Notes: a model not told the origin generated them from the letters alone. A stretch of DNA of 64,000 nucleotides from Shewanella sp. SR44-3 (GCF_014163735.1 NZ_JACJDV010000002.1:1-64000); one strand, 5' to 3'; numbered from the stretch's first letter, positions 8,423-19,629 are shown. Made by a program: numbers and translations.

Positions 8423-10657
8423 ATGGCGATCTCATTGTTGAACTTATCCCACGCTATGTCTCGATTCACCACCATAAATAGTTACCACCTTGGATTTTCA
8501 GTACTCCTTGGCGTTATAGGTTTTCTTATTAACCTCTACCCCATTCCTTTGTTTGCCAATGTAGAGCTGGTGCTAGGCAATACTGTAATGGTGATTGTCG
8601 CTGTGCTGCTCGGCCCTTGGTATGCGCTACTCAGTGCCACAATTGCTGTCACAGGTTTGATGCTAGTTTGGGATAGTCCCCACGTTTATCTGCTGTTTAC
8701 CCTTGAAGCGATATTTCTTGGCTTAGCAAGGCGCAGAGATATTTACGCTCTTTACGCTAGTGGAGTTTATTGGTTACTAATGGGCGCACCACTATTATAC
8801 CTCTATGCCCAGACCTTCTTAGATGTCCCCCCTGAGCACATGCCGTTTGCTATTATCAAGCAAGTCATCAATGGATTAATTTGCACAAGTTTGGCCTCTA
8901 TTATCATTATTTTGACCCCTTGGCTGTGGAACTTTAAAGGTAAAATTGTCGATAAGCGCCGCAGAGCGTTCAGCTCTCAGCTCACCTATTGCGTCACCTT
9001 ATTGATCACCTTGTGCTTGCTTAGTTCTTCACTCATTTACAACTACGTATCTTTAGAAAAACAGCAGATATTGATCAGTGAAAGTTTAGAAGAAACTGCT
9101 GAACACATAGCCACAGCAACCGAGAAGTACCTTAACAATCATTTAAAGGTCGTGGCTAATGCCGCCCATCTATTGAGTATTTCCCAAACTAAATCACAAG
9201 ACTGGCAAACTTGGCTTAAGAGTATTCATCAAAACTACCCAAGCTTTGCCACCATGATCATTGCCGATTTAAACGCCCTGGTGGTGGCCGCAAGTCCAGA
9301 TGTGTTATTTACCGAGCTGAGTAAAGATAAGCAGTTGGCTTCAATTAAAGACAGGGAGTACTTTACTCAGGCATTTGTACAACAGAAAAATTACCTATCC
9401 CCAGCCTTTATCGGTCGTGGTTACGGTCGTGACCCCATAGTGGCTATCAGTGCTCCTTTTTATGCCAATGGCGACATGAGCACTGAAAAAAAGCCCATAG
9501 GTATTATTGAAGGCTCACTGGATCTGAGGAACTTTAATAGTCTAGAAAGTCATAACAGCCATAGACTAATGCAAGGCTTAGTGATCATAGACAGCAATAA
9601 TAAGGTGGTATATTCCTCCAAAGAGCTAGCTTTGCCTATCATGAGTGATTTTAGTTACAGTGATGGCACTGGGCTATATAACACCCGTTTAAACCTTATC
9701 AACCTCCATAACTTGTACCCTTTTGTTCCTGAATATATTCATGCGAAACGCACCCTTAGCAATAACTGGCAAGTCTTTATCCTTGATCCTTTCTCTCCCC
9801 TACTCAGTGTTGCTCGAGAACAGCTCTTCAATAGTTTTTTAGTGTTACTCATCTCCTTGGTTGCAACCTTTTTTATCTCACGAAAAATCAGCCAATTGCT
9901 CACTGAACCTTTAAAAATTATTGCGGAAGAATTCAACCCATTACGAGATAACAAGGTGCAACTGCAATTACTCGATGATGCGACCTCACGAGAAGTGTAC
10001 AGCTTGCATCAACGTCTAATTAAAAGTAAACGTAAGCTTATTACTCATCAGCTTGAGCTTGAAGAAACAGTCGCCCTGCGCACTCAAGAATTAGAGGCCG
10101 CTAATGAGCGGCTTCAAGTGCTGGTAGATAAAGATCCGCTAACTGGCATGTATAATCGTCGTTACGCTGAAAATAAATTTGCCGAGCTCAGAGAATTTTG
10201 CCATCGCAGCGGCCAAGCCATGACGATCGCTATTTTAGATTTAGACCACTTTAAGAAAATTAATGACACCTATGGCCACCAAGCTGGTGATGAGTGCTTA
10301 AAACAGGTCGCTCACTGCTTAAGTGAGTTCTTTACCCGCGATACCGATATCGTGGCCCGTTTTGGCGGTGAAGAGTTTATTTTAATTTTACCCATGAGTA
10401 ATGCGCTGCATATTCAGCAGCACCTTAATGAATTTAGAGAAACGCTTGCGGCGACAATAATTCAATCCCCCCTAGATGAGCAAACCTTTCAAGTCTGTGC
10501 CAGCATTGGTGCTATCACAGCCAATGCAAATTGGAACAAAGACTTAGACCGTTGGTTAAAAGTCGCTGATGATAATTTGTATCAAGCCAAAGAGCAGGGC
10601 CGTAATCAAAGTGTGGTTAGCCTGATAAGTGATGAGCCCCGAACAGCAAAGCAGTAG
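8423..10657 (+). CDS. Membrane diguanylate cyclase with N-terminal sensor region
   Basis: A 744-residue protein predicted to make cyclic di-GMP from two GTP at the inner membrane. The first 180 residues hold about six helices (MASE/5TMR-like). A further helix near 190-210, a roughly 230-residue periplasmic Cache-like sensor and a helix near 455-475 follow, then a short HAMP/coiled-coil linker and a C-terminal GGDEF domain. The active-site motif is RFGGEEF, and an RDTD inhibitory I-site sits five residues before it, so product feedback is expected. KDPLTGMYNRR and LDLDHFKKINDTYGH complete the signature. The sensed signal is unknown. Confidence 0.88.
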   Translation: MAISLLNLSHAMSRFTTINSYHLGFSVLLGVIGFLINLYPIPLFANVELVLGNTVMVIVAVLLGPWYALLSATIAVTGLMLVWDSPHVYLLFTLEAIFLGLARRRDIYALYASGVYWLLMGAPLLYLYAQTFLDVPPEHMPFAIIKQVINGLICTSLASIIIILTPWLWNFKGKIVDKRRRAFSSQLTYCVTLLITLCLLSSSLIYNYVSLEKQQILISESLEETAEHIATATEKYLNNHLKVVANAAHLLSISQTKSQDWQTWLKSIHQNYPSFATMIIADLNALVVAASPDVLFTELSKDKQLASIKDREYFTQAFVQQKNYLSPAFIGRGYGRDPIVAISAPFYANGDMSTEKKPIGIIEGSLDLRNFNSLESHNSHRLMQGLVIIDSNNKVVYSSKELALPIMSDFSYSDGTGLYNTRLNLINLHNLYPFVPEYIHAKRTLSNNWQVFILDPFSPLLSVAREQLFNSFLVLLISLVATFFISRKISQLLTEPLKIIAEEFNPLRDNKVQLQLLDDATSREVYSLHQRLIKSKRKLITHQLELEETVALRTQELEAANERLQVLVDKDPLTGMYNRRYAENKFAELREFCHRSGQAMTIAILDLDHFKKINDTYGHQAGDECLKQVAHCLSEFFTRDTDIVARFGGEEFILILPMSNALHIQQHLNEFRETLAATIIQSPLDEQTFQVCASIGAITANANWNKDLDRWLKVADDNLYQAKEQGRNQSVVSLISDEPRTAKQ

Positions 10658-10675
10658 ACTTAGCCAAGATTTAGG

Positions 10676-12241
10676 TTACTTAACCGTGAAAAAATCATCC
10701 ACCCGCTGCAACACATAAGGATAAAAAGGGTTCCACTTTTGTCTGAGCATATCAGAGGCTGACAAAGCGATAACGCCGCGCTCACCTGAATGAATATTAC
10801 CACCGATATGGATTTTATCTTGCTTACCTGAAGGGCTACGCCCGTAAAGCTCATCAGATTCTGGATAAGGCAAAGCAATATGGGATAGCGAGTACACACC
10901 TTTAGGCCACTGCAGAGCTATCGATTCGATAAGAGGCTCAGTCTTGGACTTGAGAAGTGACTCTGCTGTACCTTGCCTCATGACCCTAGCTTGGATTTTA
11001 TCCTGCGCATTAGGGTTATTTTCAATTAAGGTCAAAGTGAAATCAGCCTGGCTGCTATTCGGGACATTGCCTTGAGTAAACATCAGCTCATCCAATGGCA
11101 AGGCTAACCATTGTCGATATTGAGGGTTGCGGTTGACATCAAATAATACCAGCTCATGATGTGCTTGTGATGGCACGTCCTTCACAGGTATTTCAAATAC
11201 TGCCATGTTAAGTGTCGGTTTACTTGGCTCAACCTGGCTTAGTCCCAGTTGTTGATACAACTCGGTTAGCACTTCTTGACTTGACACCGTATCATCCACC
11301 ACAGATTGAAAGCTAAGTATGCTGCCCAACAGGCGTTTTTGGGTGGCGGTTAATTGATGCATTAACTGCTTGTTACGCTGGGACAACTGATACACTACAT
11401 CTCCGGCATTAACAGCAAATGACTGATATTTAAATGGATCGTACTCAGTTTCTATGCTATTCCAGATTAACTTCTTCTGGCCTAATATCTGCCCAAGATA
11501 GGCTTGCCATTTAGCAAATGCCGCTATGGGTTTAAGGCCTATAGCTGGAGATAACATCACCATGGCTTGATAATCTGTCGTCTTATCTTGGTCGATATTC
11601 TCAAGCTCATGGTTTAATGCAAGCGCAGCCCCTGTTGAAAAACCAATGACATATAAAGGTTTACCCTTGAGTTGCAGCTTCATGTGTGCGGTGGCAAGGC
11701 TCACTGCACTGGCAAGATCTGGCCAAGTAATCGAGGTTAATCCCGATGGCAAGGTGCCGTGTCCTGGCAATCTTAAGCTTAAAACATGAGCCTTAGCGCT
11801 AAAGTGTTTAGCAAAATGCGACAAGGCATAAGGTGAGTCAGACATGCCATGAAGTAGCAATACACCAAACTCGGCATCTGGATGCTGCCATTCATAACTG
11901 CGATTCCAATTGTGATCAAAGCGAAGCGGTGAAGATGGGCTTTGATTATCATAACGATTAAAGTCGCTATGTTGCGGATTTGAGGCAAAATCTATCCTTT
12001 GAATTTGCGTATCAAGTTCACTAAAAAGACTTTGTTCTAACTGCAAATACTCAGAGAAATCTTTCAAGCCCAGTTGCTGATGATATTCATTCTTAAGCTC
12101 AAGCGTGTGCCAAGGCTTAAGTTCGGGTCTGTCGTTAAGGGTCCACACAGCCCCAAATAACGCCGCAGCTAAAATGCCTAGCAATCCATAACCTAAGGCA
12201 AATAAAAAATGTTTTGTCGAGCCTATTACTATCGCGCGCAT
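10676..12241 (-). CDS. Membrane-anchored alpha/beta hydrolase
   Basis: A 521-residue protein with a single N-terminal helix (about 10-32), probably a periplasm-facing inner-membrane anchor, then an alpha/beta-hydrolase fold. The strand before the oxyanion hole is VLLLHGMSDSPY, followed by RLPGHG and the nucleophile elbow GFSTG. A long region (about 280-430) between the nucleophile and the end suggests a cap or extra domain. The last third repeats alpha/beta-hydrolase-like features (PYPESDELYGR, HIGG). The substrate cannot be read from the sequence; lipase or esterase activity is only a family expectation. It is monocistronic. Confidence 0.75.
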   Translation of the reverse strand: MRAIVIGSTKHFLFALGYGLLGILAAALFGAVWTLNDRPELKPWHTLELKNEYHQQLGLKDFSEYLQLEQSLFSELDTQIQRIDFASNPQHSDFNRYDNQSPSSPLRFDHNWNRSYEWQHPDAEFGVLLLHGMSDSPYALSHFAKHFSAKAHVLSLRLPGHGTLPSGLTSITWPDLASAVSLATAHMKLQLKGKPLYVIGFSTGAALALNHELENIDQDKTTDYQAMVMLSPAIGLKPIAAFAKWQAYLGQILGQKKLIWNSIETEYDPFKYQSFAVNAGDVVYQLSQRNKQLMHQLTATQKRLLGSILSFQSVVDDTVSSQEVLTELYQQLGLSQVEPSKPTLNMAVFEIPVKDVPSQAHHELVLFDVNRNPQYRQWLALPLDELMFTQGNVPNSSQADFTLTLIENNPNAQDKIQARVMRQGTAESLLKSKTEPLIESIALQWPKGVYSLSHIALPYPESDELYGRSPSGKQDKIHIGGNIHSGERGVIALSASDMLRQKWNPFYPYVLQRVDDFFTVK

Positions 12242-12339
12242 GAGTTGCCTTGAGTCTATTGGATACCTGTATCACTAAATTTAAACAAAACGATAATTAA
12301 CTGACATAACCATCTATTATGCGCTAAAGTTCTTCCTCA

Positions 12340-13005
12340 ATGCCACTAACAACAGCCTTTGAGTTCACCGCCTTTATGACAGATGCGCCCCAATTAGATT
12401 CTCTGTATTTTGAAAGCCAATCCGGCCAAATAGAAGTGGCATTTTATTTACCTAACCCGCCAATACTGCCTAACGGCGTGTCTAGCTCTTGGCAAGTCAA
12501 CACAGAGACAGCGATTGATGAATTAATCGCTATTAATGGTAACCATTGGCGCAAAATTTTTACCATAATGGCAAAACTTTGCCAAAGCCAATGCACAAGC
12601 ACAAAAACGTGGCAAGGGCTTAGAAAAGCGCTGTTTGTTGCTGCCCCTGCAGATAATCCATCAACAAATGTACCGTCAACAAACGTACTATCAAGACGAT
12701 TGCATTTTTTATCAGGCGCTCATGAGCCTTGGGACGATGTCGCGACCATTAAGCCGCGCTATCAGCTGGATCCCGAAGCCAAATGGCATATAGTCTGTGG
12801 CCTAGAAGCACAAACCAAACTCGGCATTATTGATATAGGCAGCCGCACCTTAGATAAGCAAGGCAAAGTCAGGTTGTTATCAATTAATGATAAGCTGATG
12901 CAAGGCCATAACAGGGTACTGCTAACGCCCTATCTTGATTATCGCCAGTTTCCCAACCTCTTGATTGAGCAAGTCCATACCCTATTGCATTCATGTGACG
13001 AATAA
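12340..13005 (+). CDS. Hypothetical protein, 221 residues
   Basis: I do not confidently recognise this family. The protein is soluble, with no signal peptide or membrane segment. It contains a proline-rich strand (LPNPPILPNG), a short linker of near-repeats (PSTNVPSTNV, about residues 107-116) and a conserved-looking block PEAKWHIVCGLEAQTKLG. It is divergently oriented from the hydrolase gene with a 98-base gap and may share a promoter region. No clear ribosome-binding site precedes the ATG at 12340, and an in-frame ATG at 12376 is an alternative. Coding bias and the uninterrupted frame support a real gene. Confidence 0.65.
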   Translation: MPLTTAFEFTAFMTDAPQLDSLYFESQSGQIEVAFYLPNPPILPNGVSSSWQVNTETAIDELIAINGNHWRKIFTIMAKLCQSQCTSTKTWQGLRKALFVAAPADNPSTNVPSTNVLSRRLHFLSGAHEPWDDVATIKPRYQLDPEAKWHIVCGLEAQTKLGIIDIGSRTLDKQGKVRLLSINDKLMQGHNRVLLTPYLDYRQFPNLLIEQVHTLLHSCDE

Positions 13006-13050
13006 CGGCATTCACTAGTGGTATTAGTTCACAGCATTAGTTAGCAACAA

Positions 13051-13878
13051 TTAGTCATAAATGGTCGCAATAGGCTGACGCTTATGTTGAGTACGCTTAT
13101 AGATAGCCACAAGTTTGTCCGAGACTGAGCTATCAACGGGCTTACCTTCTAAAAAGTCATCGATTTGATCGTAACTTAGCCCTAAAGCCACTTCGTCCTC
13201 GAGCTGAGGCTTATCTTCTTCCAGATCCGCCGTAGGCGCTTTAACAACCAGCACTTCTGGTGCCCCTAAAAACGCTGCTAACTGACGCACTTGCCGTTTA
13301 TTCAAACCAAATAACGGTGCTAGATCGCAGGCTCCATCACCCCATTTAGTGTAAAAACCAGTGATATTTTCAGCGCTATGATCTGTGCCCACCACCAGCC
13401 CGCCCACAAGCCCTGCGATATCATACTGAGCTATCATGCGCATTCGCGCTTTGACATTGCCCTTAATAAAATCAGCTTTAGTGCTATCATGAGCCAAACC
13501 TGCCGCTTCAAGACCTGCAAGGGTGGCATTGTGCACCCCAACTACGCCATCGTGCACATTGACTGTGACTAATTTACTTGGCTGAATAAATTGGCAAGCA
13601 AGTTGCGCTTCATGCTCATCTTTTTGCACATGATAAGGCAGGCGCACCGCAATAAACTGGTAACTCGCTTCGCCTTGTTGCTGATTCAAGCTGTCCACGG
13701 CCAACTGGCATAGACGCCCGGCAAGGGATGAGTCTACTCCGCCACTAATGCCCAACACTAAAGTCTTGCTGTGGGCTGCTATTAATTTGGCTTTGATAAA
13801 CGCGACTCTACGCTCAATCTCAAACTCAGGCTCTATGGCTGTGAGTACTTTCATTTCTCGTAAAATTTGCTGTTTCAC
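13051..13878 (-). CDS. nadE: NH3-dependent NAD+ synthetase
   Basis: NadE amidates nicotinate adenine dinucleotide to NAD+ with ATP and ammonia, the last step of NAD synthesis, in the cytoplasm. The PP-loop motif [12 protein letters not shown] lies near residue 45. The family blocks [19 protein letters not shown] and [20 protein letters not shown] are present. Length (275) equals E. coli NadE. There is no glutaminase domain, so it uses free ammonia. The start is GTG at 13878, supported by AAGGAGA seven bases upstream. A MITE-like repeat sits immediately upstream of the gene. Confidence 0.95.
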   Translation of the reverse strand: MKQQILREMKVLTAIEPEFEIERRVAFIKAKLIAAHSKTLVLGISGGVDSSLAGRLCQLAVDSLNQQQGEASYQFIAVRLPYHVQKDEHEAQLACQFIQPSKLVTVNVHDGVVGVHNATLAGLEAAGLAHDSTKADFIKGNVKARMRMIAQYDIAGLVGGLVVGTDHSAENITGFYTKWGDGACDLAPLFGLNKRQVRQLAAFLGAPEVLVVKAPTADLEEDKPQLEDEVALGLSYDQIDDFLEGKPVDSSVSDKLVAIYKRTQHKRQPIATIYD

Positions 13879-13891
13879 GCCAATCTCCTTA

Positions 13892-14167
13892 TACCAATCA
13901 CATTAATTATGTGATCTATCAGAGCACCTCAAGCTTTTCAATTCAAGGCGCATTAATGCAGTAAGGGTTATTCCCTTTCAAACCTCATTCTTACACAGGA
14001 ATGCAACGAAGAAGTGGAACGCTTGAGGTGCTCCCTAGGGTGGGTTTCAAAGGGGATTTCTCTGTGTTGAAGATTTTTGACATAGCACCACTATGCCTTC
14101 AAGCCTTCGCCTTGATTAATACCCTTTGAACTCCCGCTGAATCACCAGATAATTAATACGATTGGTA
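13892..14167. mobile_element. MITE-like element, about 276 bp
   Basis: The element ends in imperfect terminal inverted repeats: TACCAATCACATTAATTAT on the left (13892-13910) against TACCAATCGTATTAATTAT read inward from the right (14167-14149), 17 of 19 matching. Both ends are flanked by TTA, a possible 3-bp target duplication. Inside is a perfect 13-bp inverted repeat, GAGCACCTCAAGC at 13922-13934 and its complement at 14021-14033. There is no open reading frame of note. It fills most of the gap between nadE and gsk, and its left end abuts the nadE ribosome-binding site. Copies elsewhere in the genome would be expected. Confidence 0.75.
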
Positions 14168-14207
14168 TTAATTTAAGTCTCTGAGGCTATTCTATAAAAT
14201 TTTGAGC

Positions 14208-14236
14208 AAAAAAAAACGATAATGAGCCGTCATTAT
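14208..14236 (-). terminator. gsk terminator
   Basis: On the minus strand a 7-bp stem (ATAATGA / TCATTAT, 14236-14219) with a four-base GC-rich loop is followed by nine T residues (14216-14208). It lies 44 bases after the gsk stop codon. Confidence 0.78.
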
Positions 14237-14279
14237 TGTTTTTATTTCAATCAAGACACTTATTGGTATTTGCCTGTGA

Positions 14280-15584
14280 TTATCTTTCCCAGTAAGACTC
14301 TTCTAAACTGTCTTCGCGCTCAGGCAGGCCGCGGGATAAACGTGGGCTGTGTTGAGCTAACACTTCATAGGCGACGCGGTTAGCGTATTTGCATACCTGA
14401 GAAAATGATGAGTAACACAGGCCATCACGCTTATGTTTGCTAGAACCTGGTACATTGGCCTTATGAAAGGTATTGGCCGATAAATCGTGCAGCAGCGCCG
14501 ATAATGCGCCATCACCGGCACCATTGGTGTTACGAATAAGCTCAGGGCCGCCCATGTAAGGTGAAATGTGGGCATACACCTTGATGGGGGTTTCACAATC
14601 TATTTTCAATTTAGGGCGCGAGAACTCAAAACGATTAAATTCAGGAATGGCGCCAGGTAGCAGCGTGTGGCTGGTTTCACGTTTCTCTTCATCTTCAGTG
14701 TAGCCTGCGGTATAAAGCCCGATAGCACCGGCTGTCGTGAGCACCATATCACACCACTCAAGAGCGGCTTCACTGGCAAGCAGAGGATCTTTAAAGCCGG
14801 TTAATGCTTCGCCTTCATCTTCGTTCATCGCCAAAATGGTCACATGTTCGTTGATGAAGTTTTGCCACCAGTTAGGATCTTCTTGAATTAAAAAGCGGGT
14901 GCCTAAGGTTAATACCACAGGTACTTCAGCTTCTTTAGCATATTCAATTGCTTGCATTGCAGCAGAAGTAATACCGTCACCATCACTAGCACGCATTAAA
15001 TAGGCTGTAAGCACTAACGCAGAGCTGCCTTGCACTACGCCTTTGTCTATATATTCTGGAGTCAGTTTATCCATCGAGCCTTTACTGATAGCAAAGGTGC
15101 GCTCGCCGCAATCTGAAATCAAAGTAAAACAGCGACCAATTGGGCCGTCCACAGGTTGCAGATAGTTAAGGTCGACTTTAGATGAGGTGTTGCACAAATA
15201 ACGGTAAGCGTAACTGCCCACCATCACATTGCGACTCATGACCCCAAACAGTACAGAGCGGTCATCGGCCAAAATAGAGTAGTTGTGTACCGTGTTACCG
15301 ATAGTGCCACCAGCAAACTCATCGCTTATCATCTCATTAGATTTAAGCTCATTGTATAAATTGTGAGCTTGCTCGTCGTTAATCAAGGTGGAGTTACCTT
15401 TAGGCAATCCATAACGGGTAAGCAACTCATCTTCAACTTTAGCTTCAATATCCACCAAAGTCTGATCGATACCACAAACATAAGTTGAGAATGGCTGAGG
15501 TTGCTGAGTCAACTGGGCTAATAAAGGATCGCGACTATTTACAGGAAAATAATGCTTAGACTTACGCTGACCGGGAAACTTCAT
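14280..15584 (-). CDS. gsk: Inosine/guanosine kinase
   Basis: A PfkB-family (ribokinase-like) kinase that phosphorylates inosine and guanosine to IMP and GMP in purine salvage. The sequence is close to E. coli Gsk along its whole length: KFPGQRKSKHYFPVNSRDPL at the start, FAGGTIGNTVHNYSILADDR, LAMNEDEGEALTG, TNGAGDGALSALLHD (the PfkB signature with catalytic Asp) and a C-terminus LPEREDSLEESYWER nearly identical to the enteric protein. Length (434) is identical to E. coli Gsk. It is the last gene before a terminator, and adk lies upstream in the same direction. Confidence 0.95.
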   Translation of the reverse strand: MKFPGQRKSKHYFPVNSRDPLLAQLTQQPQPFSTYVCGIDQTLVDIEAKVEDELLTRYGLPKGNSTLINDEQAHNLYNELKSNEMISDEFAGGTIGNTVHNYSILADDRSVLFGVMSRNVMVGSYAYRYLCNTSSKVDLNYLQPVDGPIGRCFTLISDCGERTFAISKGSMDKLTPEYIDKGVVQGSSALVLTAYLMRASDGDGITSAAMQAIEYAKEAEVPVVLTLGTRFLIQEDPNWWQNFINEHVTILAMNEDEGEALTGFKDPLLASEAALEWCDMVLTTAGAIGLYTAGYTEDEEKRETSHTLLPGAIPEFNRFEFSRPKLKIDCETPIKVYAHISPYMGGPELIRNTNGAGDGALSALLHDLSANTFHKANVPGSSKHKRDGLCYSSFSQVCKYANRVAYEVLAQHSPRLSRGLPEREDSLEESYWER

Positions 15585-15900
15585 TTTGGGCTCTCTTAGG
15601 TTGGCGTCCGTGCAACTTAGCTGGAGTGATTAACAATCAAATATAGCAAGAAAACTAATAGCGCAAACAGGGGGTCATTGTTACGTAAAAACGTGCAATT
15701 AAACTGTTACGGCCTAGCCTCGCGAATGGCGGCAGATTCTACCACAAAAAATAAAATGAGCCAGTTAACAAAGTCAAAAGTCAGCCAATTTATAGCTGCT
15801 ATAAAGCAAAAAAGCCTGCAATTGCAGGCTTTTGTTAAAACAGGCGTAAGTTTAGCCCATTTCTAGCGAATAAATGCGCCAGTACTATTAGCCAATTGCA
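15585..15900. other. gsk-adk intergenic region
   Basis: This 316-base gap holds the adk terminator (15808-15831) and, nearer gsk, what must be the gsk promoter. A 62-codon frame at 15678-15866 runs straight through the terminator palindrome and shows no ribosome-binding site or familiar sequence, so I do not call a gene. Nothing else is recognisable. Confidence 0.6.
15808..15831 (-). terminator. adk terminator
   Basis: The palindrome AAGCCTGCAATTGCAGGCTT (15812-15831) is followed on the minus strand by a short T tract (15812-15808), and lies about 70 bases after the adk stop. Its T-rich flanks on both strands could let it work in either direction. Confidence 0.78.
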
Positions 15901-16656
<756 letters not shown>

Positions 16657-16668
16657 TTAAACAAACGT

Positions 16669-17532
16669 TTAATACAGTAAAGTATAAAGCTTGCGGCGAT
16701 ACTGATTAGCAATGGCGTTGCCTTGGCCTATGGCGGTGAGCATTTCCATAAAGACTTGTTTAACTTGCCCATCTAAGGCGGTTAAGTCTTTTTGCAAAAT
16801 GGCGAATAACGCCTCTAAGGCTTCTTCGTCACGCTTAGCTTTATGCAGTGCTTTGGCCAGTGCTAACACCGCCTGCATATCGTCAGGTGCGGCTGCCACA
16901 GCTTCTTGCAACTGCCTAATTTCTGGGGTGTCGGTGGCATCTAATGCTAGGGTAAACTTTGCCATCAAGCTGTGATAAAAGCTGCCTTGATCAGCAAGGC
17001 CAATCACATCTAAGTTGACTTTAGCTTCAGTTAATTGCCCAAGTTGCAACTGCACATCAGCCATTAACAGGGCAATTTCTGCCTGTTTTCCTGAATCTTC
17101 ATAAGCCTGTTTTAATCGCATTAAGATTGCAGTGAGATCCGCATCCGTTAACTCACCTTGAGCCAACAAGGTTTTGACCTCATCCACATCATCCATCCAC
17201 TGAGGAGGTAGATGCTTATCTAACAGAGCCAACACTTGCTCTGCGTCTTGTACCCCAGAAAAGCCATCTAATGGACGACCATTTTCCAACAACAAGGTGG
17301 TGGGCAATGCCTGAATTTGAAAATAGTTGGCAATTTCCATCTCAGCTTCACAATCCACACTGGCGAGAATAAAACGCCCTTGCTGGCTGTTAGCTATCTG
17401 CTCTAAAGTATTCAGCATTTGCACACTTTCAACTTGCTGCTGCGCCCAAAAAGTAAGCATCACCAGCCTGCTGGCAGATTGATCCACCACAGCTTGAATG
17501 TTGTCTTTAGTGAGACGAATAATAGATTCCAT
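16669..17532 (-). CDS. cnoX: Thioredoxin-fold/TPR co-chaperone CnoX (YbbN)
   Basis: CnoX holds proteins during oxidative (bleach) stress and passes them to GroEL and DnaK. The 287-residue protein has a thioredoxin fold (about 8-112; the cis-proline QALPTTLLLENGR is visible) and a C-terminal TPR region (about 115-287). The usual CXXC is replaced by an AQQQ stretch after FW, so it is not a thiol-disulfide reductase, as is known for this family (E. coli has SXXC). A buried Cys is present in VDCEAEME. It sits between adk and htpG, all in the same direction but with separating terminators. Confidence 0.9.
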   Translation of the reverse strand: MESIIRLTKDNIQAVVDQSASRLVMLTFWAQQQVESVQMLNTLEQIANSQQGRFILASVDCEAEMEIANYFQIQALPTTLLLENGRPLDGFSGVQDAEQVLALLDKHLPPQWMDDVDEVKTLLAQGELTDADLTAILMRLKQAYEDSGKQAEIALLMADVQLQLGQLTEAKVNLDVIGLADQGSFYHSLMAKFTLALDATDTPEIRQLQEAVAAAPDDMQAVLALAKALHKAKRDEEALEALFAILQKDLTALDGQVKQVFMEMLTAIGQGNAIANQYRRKLYTLLY

Positions 17533-17571
17533 GGTATTTCCTCAGCCTCAATAGGAGACGGGTATAAACAC

Positions 17572-17607
17572 AAAAGCGGACCTCAGCGTAATCTCTAAGG
17601 TCCGCTT
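17572..17607 (-). terminator. htpG terminator
   Basis: A perfect 10-bp stem AAGCGGACCT / AGGTCCGCTT (17607-17598 with 17583-17574) is followed on the minus strand by a short T run (17575-17572), 14 bases after the htpG stop. Confidence 0.78.
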
Positions 17608-17620
17608 ACCACAGGCTAAC

Positions 17621-19534
17621 TTATTTAGCGCTGGCTAATAGCATCTGGTTCATCAGTTTGATGAAGGCCGATGGGTCGGCTAGGCTGCCCTTTTCAGACA
17701 ACTGCGCCTGTTGTAGCAATAAGCTTGCCCAATCAGCAAACAACTGCTCATCGGCTTCATTGTGTAAACGTTCAACCAAAGGATGGCTTGGGTTGATTTC
17801 AAAGGTTGGCTTAGTTTCAGGCACAGCTTGACCTGCAGCTTGCATCAACTTAATCATCTGCGTCGACATTTCACCTTCACCGGCAACCACACAAGCTGGG
17901 GTATCGGTTAAGCGGGTGGTCACTTTAACGTCAGAGACTCTGTCGCCAAGGGCCGCTTTCATGCGCTCAACTAAGCCTTTCGCCTCTTCGGTGATCTTAT
18001 CTTTGGCTTCTTTATCAGCCGCATCTTCAAGTTCACCCAACTCTAAGTCGCCGCGGGTCACTGAATGCAGCTTTTTGTCTTTAAATTCAGTTAAATGATT
18101 GATTAACCACTCATCAATACGCTCAGACATTAACAAGACTTCGATGCCTTTTTTGCGCAGTAGCTCAAGGTGCGGGCTATTGGCCGCCGCTTCATGGCTG
18201 TCAGCAACTATGTAGTAAATCTTATCTTGGCCTTCTTTCATGCGGCCTAAGTAATCTTCTAGAGAAACCGTGGTGGCAGCCGTATTTTCATGGGTCGAGG
18301 CGAAACGCAACAAACCTGCAATGCGCTCTTTGTTAGCAAAATCTTCAGCAGGGCCTTCTTTTAACACTTGACCAAACTCACTCCAGAACGCTTGGTACTG
18401 CTCTGGCTCATCTTTGGCTAACTTTTCAAGCATGCCCAATACGCGCTTAGTTACGCCGACTCGCATTGCAGTAGTCACTTGATTATCTTGTAAAATCTCA
18501 CGAGATACGTTTAACGGTAAATCGTTTGAATCAAGCAAACCACGCACAAAACGCAAGTAGTTAGGCATAAACTGCTCGGCTTCATCCATGATGAAGACCC
18601 GCTGTACAAACAGCTTTAAACCGTGCTTATGATCACGATTCCACATGTCCCATGGGGCTTTAGCTGGAATATACAAAAGGCTGGTGTATTCTTGCTTACC
18701 TTCAACGCGGTTATGTGACCACTTAAGCGCATCGGTGTAATCGTGAGAGATATGCTTATAAAACTCTTGGTATTCCTCGTCGCTAATGTCTGACTTGTTG
18801 CGAGTCCACAAGGCGGTGGCCTTATTCATCGGCTTCCACTTGCCTTCAACAGCAGGAATGGTTTCGCCATCTTCGCCTTCTTGTGCGTCTTTGCCCGCTT
18901 CAAACATTTCGACGGGTACTGAGATATGATCAGAGTACTTAGTGATGATAGAGCGCAGGCGCCAGTCATCGGCAAACTCTTTCTCTTCATCACGAAGGTG
19001 CAACACAATTTCGGTACCGCGAGAATTCTTAGTGATAGTTTCTACATTGAATGAACCTTCACCTTCTGACTCCCACAACACGCCCTCAGCTGCTGCATGG
19101 CCAGCGGCGCGAGTACGCACTGTGACTTTTTTGGCCACGATAAAGGCCGAGTAGAAACCCACACCAAATTGACCAATGAGCTGCGAATCTTTGTTAGCTT
19201 CACCGGATAGATTGTTAAAGAACTCTTTAGTGCCCGATTTAGCGATAGTGCCTAAATGCTCAATTACGCTGTCACGTGTCATGCCTATGCCATTATCAGC
19301 AATGGTCACAGTGCCTTTTTCTTTATCTGTGCTTACACGCACGCGTAGCTCGCCATCACCTTCATATAGGGCATCGTTTGTCAGGGCTAAATAACGCAAT
19401 TTATCCGCGGCATCTGCGGCGTTTGAAACTAATTCCCTTAGGAAAATTTCTTTGTTTGAATACAGAGAGTGGATCATCAATTGCAGAAGTTGTTTTACTT
19501 CAGTTTGAAAGCCATGAGTTTCTTGCTGTGACAT
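17621..19534 (-). CDS. htpG: Hsp90-family chaperone HtpG
   Basis: A cytosolic ATP-dependent chaperone dimer. The 637 residues show the GHKL ATPase motifs: [14 protein letters not shown] (about residue 38), DNGIGM (about 82) and [14 protein letters not shown] (about 120), followed by middle and dimerisation domains of normal length (E. coli HtpG has 624). The catalytic arginine region [11 protein letters not shown] is present. A sigma-32 promoter lies about 100 bases upstream, so it should be heat-induced. It appears monocistronic, with terminators on both sides. Confidence 0.97.
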   Translation of the reverse strand: MSQQETHGFQTEVKQLLQLMIHSLYSNKEIFLRELVSNAADAADKLRYLALTNDALYEGDGELRVRVSTDKEKGTVTIADNGIGMTRDSVIEHLGTIAKSGTKEFFNNLSGEANKDSQLIGQFGVGFYSAFIVAKKVTVRTRAAGHAAAEGVLWESEGEGSFNVETITKNSRGTEIVLHLRDEEKEFADDWRLRSIITKYSDHISVPVEMFEAGKDAQEGEDGETIPAVEGKWKPMNKATALWTRNKSDISDEEYQEFYKHISHDYTDALKWSHNRVEGKQEYTSLLYIPAKAPWDMWNRDHKHGLKLFVQRVFIMDEAEQFMPNYLRFVRGLLDSNDLPLNVSREILQDNQVTTAMRVGVTKRVLGMLEKLAKDEPEQYQAFWSEFGQVLKEGPAEDFANKERIAGLLRFASTHENTAATTVSLEDYLGRMKEGQDKIYYIVADSHEAAANSPHLELLRKKGIEVLLMSERIDEWLINHLTEFKDKKLHSVTRGDLELGELEDAADKEAKDKITEEAKGLVERMKAALGDRVSDVKVTTRLTDTPACVVAGEGEMSTQMIKLMQAAGQAVPETKPTFEINPSHPLVERLHNEADEQLFADWASLLLQQAQLSEKGSLADPSAFIKLMNQMLLASAK

Positions 19535-19629
19535 GATAGTTCCTCTGATATTAGCTATTAACTATTAGATATTCGGTTTTACCATTACGCTGCCCGCAGG
19601 CAGCCTAATAAAATACTTTGATAACCAAT

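Noticed and set aside
15678-15866. 62-codon frame between gsk and adk
   Set aside because: It crosses the adk terminator palindrome, has no ribosome-binding site and looks like chance.
16669-17532. Thiol-disulfide reductase function for the thioredoxin-fold gene
   Set aside because: The CXXC site is absent, which fits the CnoX/YbbN holdase.
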